From the NCBI RefSeq assembly GCF_009745975.1, contig NZ_WHOL01000112.1:1-35122 (forward strand): a stretch of DNA of 35,122 nucleotides, given 5' to 3'. This document shows positions 34,534-35,122 of this stretch, piece by piece; position 1 is the first letter of the stretch; every line of letters starts with the position of its first letter. The translations under genes were made by a program, and so were the position numbers. This DNA is from Actinokineospora pegani (GTDB taxonomy: Bacteria > Actinomycetota > Actinomycetes > Mycobacteriales > Pseudonocardiaceae). Below the pieces are notes generated by a model. It saw only the letters and a list, made by a program, of their open reading frames with translations. It did no database searches and was not told the origin of the DNA.

Positions 34534-34932
34534 GGGATCGGGTGCGGGCTGGGCGATGCGGACCCCGTTGGCGCCAACGGTCTGCGCGCCGGGGATCTGG
34601 GAACCCAGCTCGCGCACGCAGCGGGCGGCGCGGTGGCGCAGGTCCCCGCGGTGTGGGTGGTCGCCGGGATCGCGGCCCTGCTGTTCGGGCTCGTCCCGAG
34701 GGCCTCGACGGCCGCGTCGTGGGCTGTGGCGGGGGTGGCGCTGGGGCTGGGGCTGTTCGGCCCGGCGCTGAACCTGGGGCAGGTGGTGCTGAACGTCTCG
34801 CCGTTCACCCACGTGCCGAAGGTCCCCGGGCCGTCGGTGCCCGTCGAGCCCCTGGTGTGGCTGGGTGTCGTGGCGGTGGCCCTGGTGGTGGCGTCCCTGG
34901 TCGCGTTCCGCCGTCGGGACGTCTCGAGCTGA
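34534..34932 (+). pseudogene. C-terminal remnant of an ABC-2 type antibiotic-exporter permease
   Basis: From about GIGCGLGDADPVGANGLRAG the frame reads like the last quarter of an actinomycete polyketide/antibiotic ABC permease: VPAVWVVAGIAALLFGLVPR, LFGPALNLGQVVLNVSPFTH, VPKVPGP and a last helix ending FRRRDVSS. At least 130 residues remain, with about 3 helices. No start codon or ribosome binding site lies near the beginning of similarity, and the DNA before it (34382-34533) does not continue the family. No ATPase partner gene is adjacent. It is therefore judged a decayed fragment. Confidence 0.7.
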
Positions 34933-34937
34933 GCAGC

Positions 34938-34962
34938 GGGGCCGGGCGTGGCGCCCGGCCCC
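34938..34962. terminator. Perfect 11-bp hairpin between converging frames
   Basis: GGGGCCGGGCG (34938-34948), loop TGG, CGCCCGGCCCC (34952-34962) is a perfect stem. It lies between the permease remnant and the converging partial gene and should work in both directions. Confidence 0.75.
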
Positions 34963-34969
34963 CGTCAGC

Positions 34970-35122
34970 TCAGACGCGGCCGGAGTCGGCCTCCACCGGG
35001 AGCCCCGCCTGCTCGCGGACGATGCGCTGGGCCAGCTCCAGCCCGGCGGCCTGACCCGCGCGGAAGGACTCGTCGGTCGTGAGCTGCTTGGCGTCGCGCT
35101 CGGCTTCGGCCAGCTTGGCCAG
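34970..35122 (-). CDS. C-terminal 50 residues of an unidentified protein, cut by window edge
   Basis: The minus-strand frame is open from 35122 and stops at TGA 34972-34970. It reads LAKLAEAERDAKQLTTDESF, then RAGQAAGLELAQRIVREQAG, then a short acidic tail. This is charged and helical, without membrane segments or a recognisable motif. A perfect hairpin follows the stop, which supports it as a real gene end. I do not recognise the family. Confidence 0.6.
   Translation of the reverse strand: MAKLAEAERDAKQLTTDESFRAGQAAGLELAQRIVREQAGLPVEADSGRV

Overview
The window is very GC-rich, dense with GTG starts and short overlaps, and codes in the style of a filamentous actinomycete. Several features point to the Pseudonocardiaceae or a close relative: an IS6110-type insertion sequence end, a luciferase-like flavin/F420 oxidoreductase, a secreted LGFP-repeat protein, a DUF3072 protein and leaderless-looking promoters. 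This is inference from gene content, not a taxonomic assignment. No rRNA, tRNA or CRISPR array is visible.

Left edge (1-1760): a decaying mobile island. The end of an IS3-family element (IS6110-like terminal repeat, orfA and the first codons of orfB) sits inside a tyrosine recombinase gene that already carries an in-frame TAG. Upstream of the recombinase, in the same direction, lie an intact AbrB-like gene and a LexA-type winged-helix gene with a frameshift. Positions 1767-8810 hold housekeeping and accessory metabolism: SRPBCC protein, MDR-type reductase, LLM oxidoreductase, aldo/keto reductase, an MFS exporter divergent from an ArsR regulator, glucose-6-phosphate dehydrogenase, and a DUF3072 gene behind a near-perfect SOS box.

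Positions 8864-19191 hold a coenzyme A-based catabolic cluster in two divergent blocks: SDR-thiolase against amidohydrolase-acyl-CoA dehydrogenase, and CoA-transferase-crotonase against SDR-crotonase-FadR/GntR regulator. An NmrA-like/AraC pair is inserted between them. Internal joins overlap by 1-4 bases. Three copies of a CYATG-N2-TATGRT word overlap candidate -10 boxes in the two divergent promoter regions, so one regulator, probably the FadR-type protein encoded at the end, may control the cluster. The enzymes suffice for CoA activation, dehydrogenation, hydration, oxidation and thiolysis of an unknown acid. A second unit (25405-21602: Baeyer-Villiger monooxygenase, large beta-propeller protein, GNAT) lies behind a 20-bp palindrome and could supply ring-opened acids, but no shared operator links the two.

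Positions 19306-21487 hold a secreted LGFP protein, a small monooxygenase and a DUF899 protein. Positions 25639-31801 hold resistance-type genes: an ABC-F ATPase, a P1B-type metal exporter with its ArsR/SmtB sensor (complete alpha-5 site) and operator, a phosphotransferase, a VOC protein and a nucleotidyltransferase. Positions 31821-35122 hold an MFS transporter, a GT87-like membrane glycosyltransferase, a beheaded ABC-2 permease remnant and the C-terminus of an unidentified protein. Convergent junctions at 7057-7124 and 34938-34962 carry strong inverted repeats.
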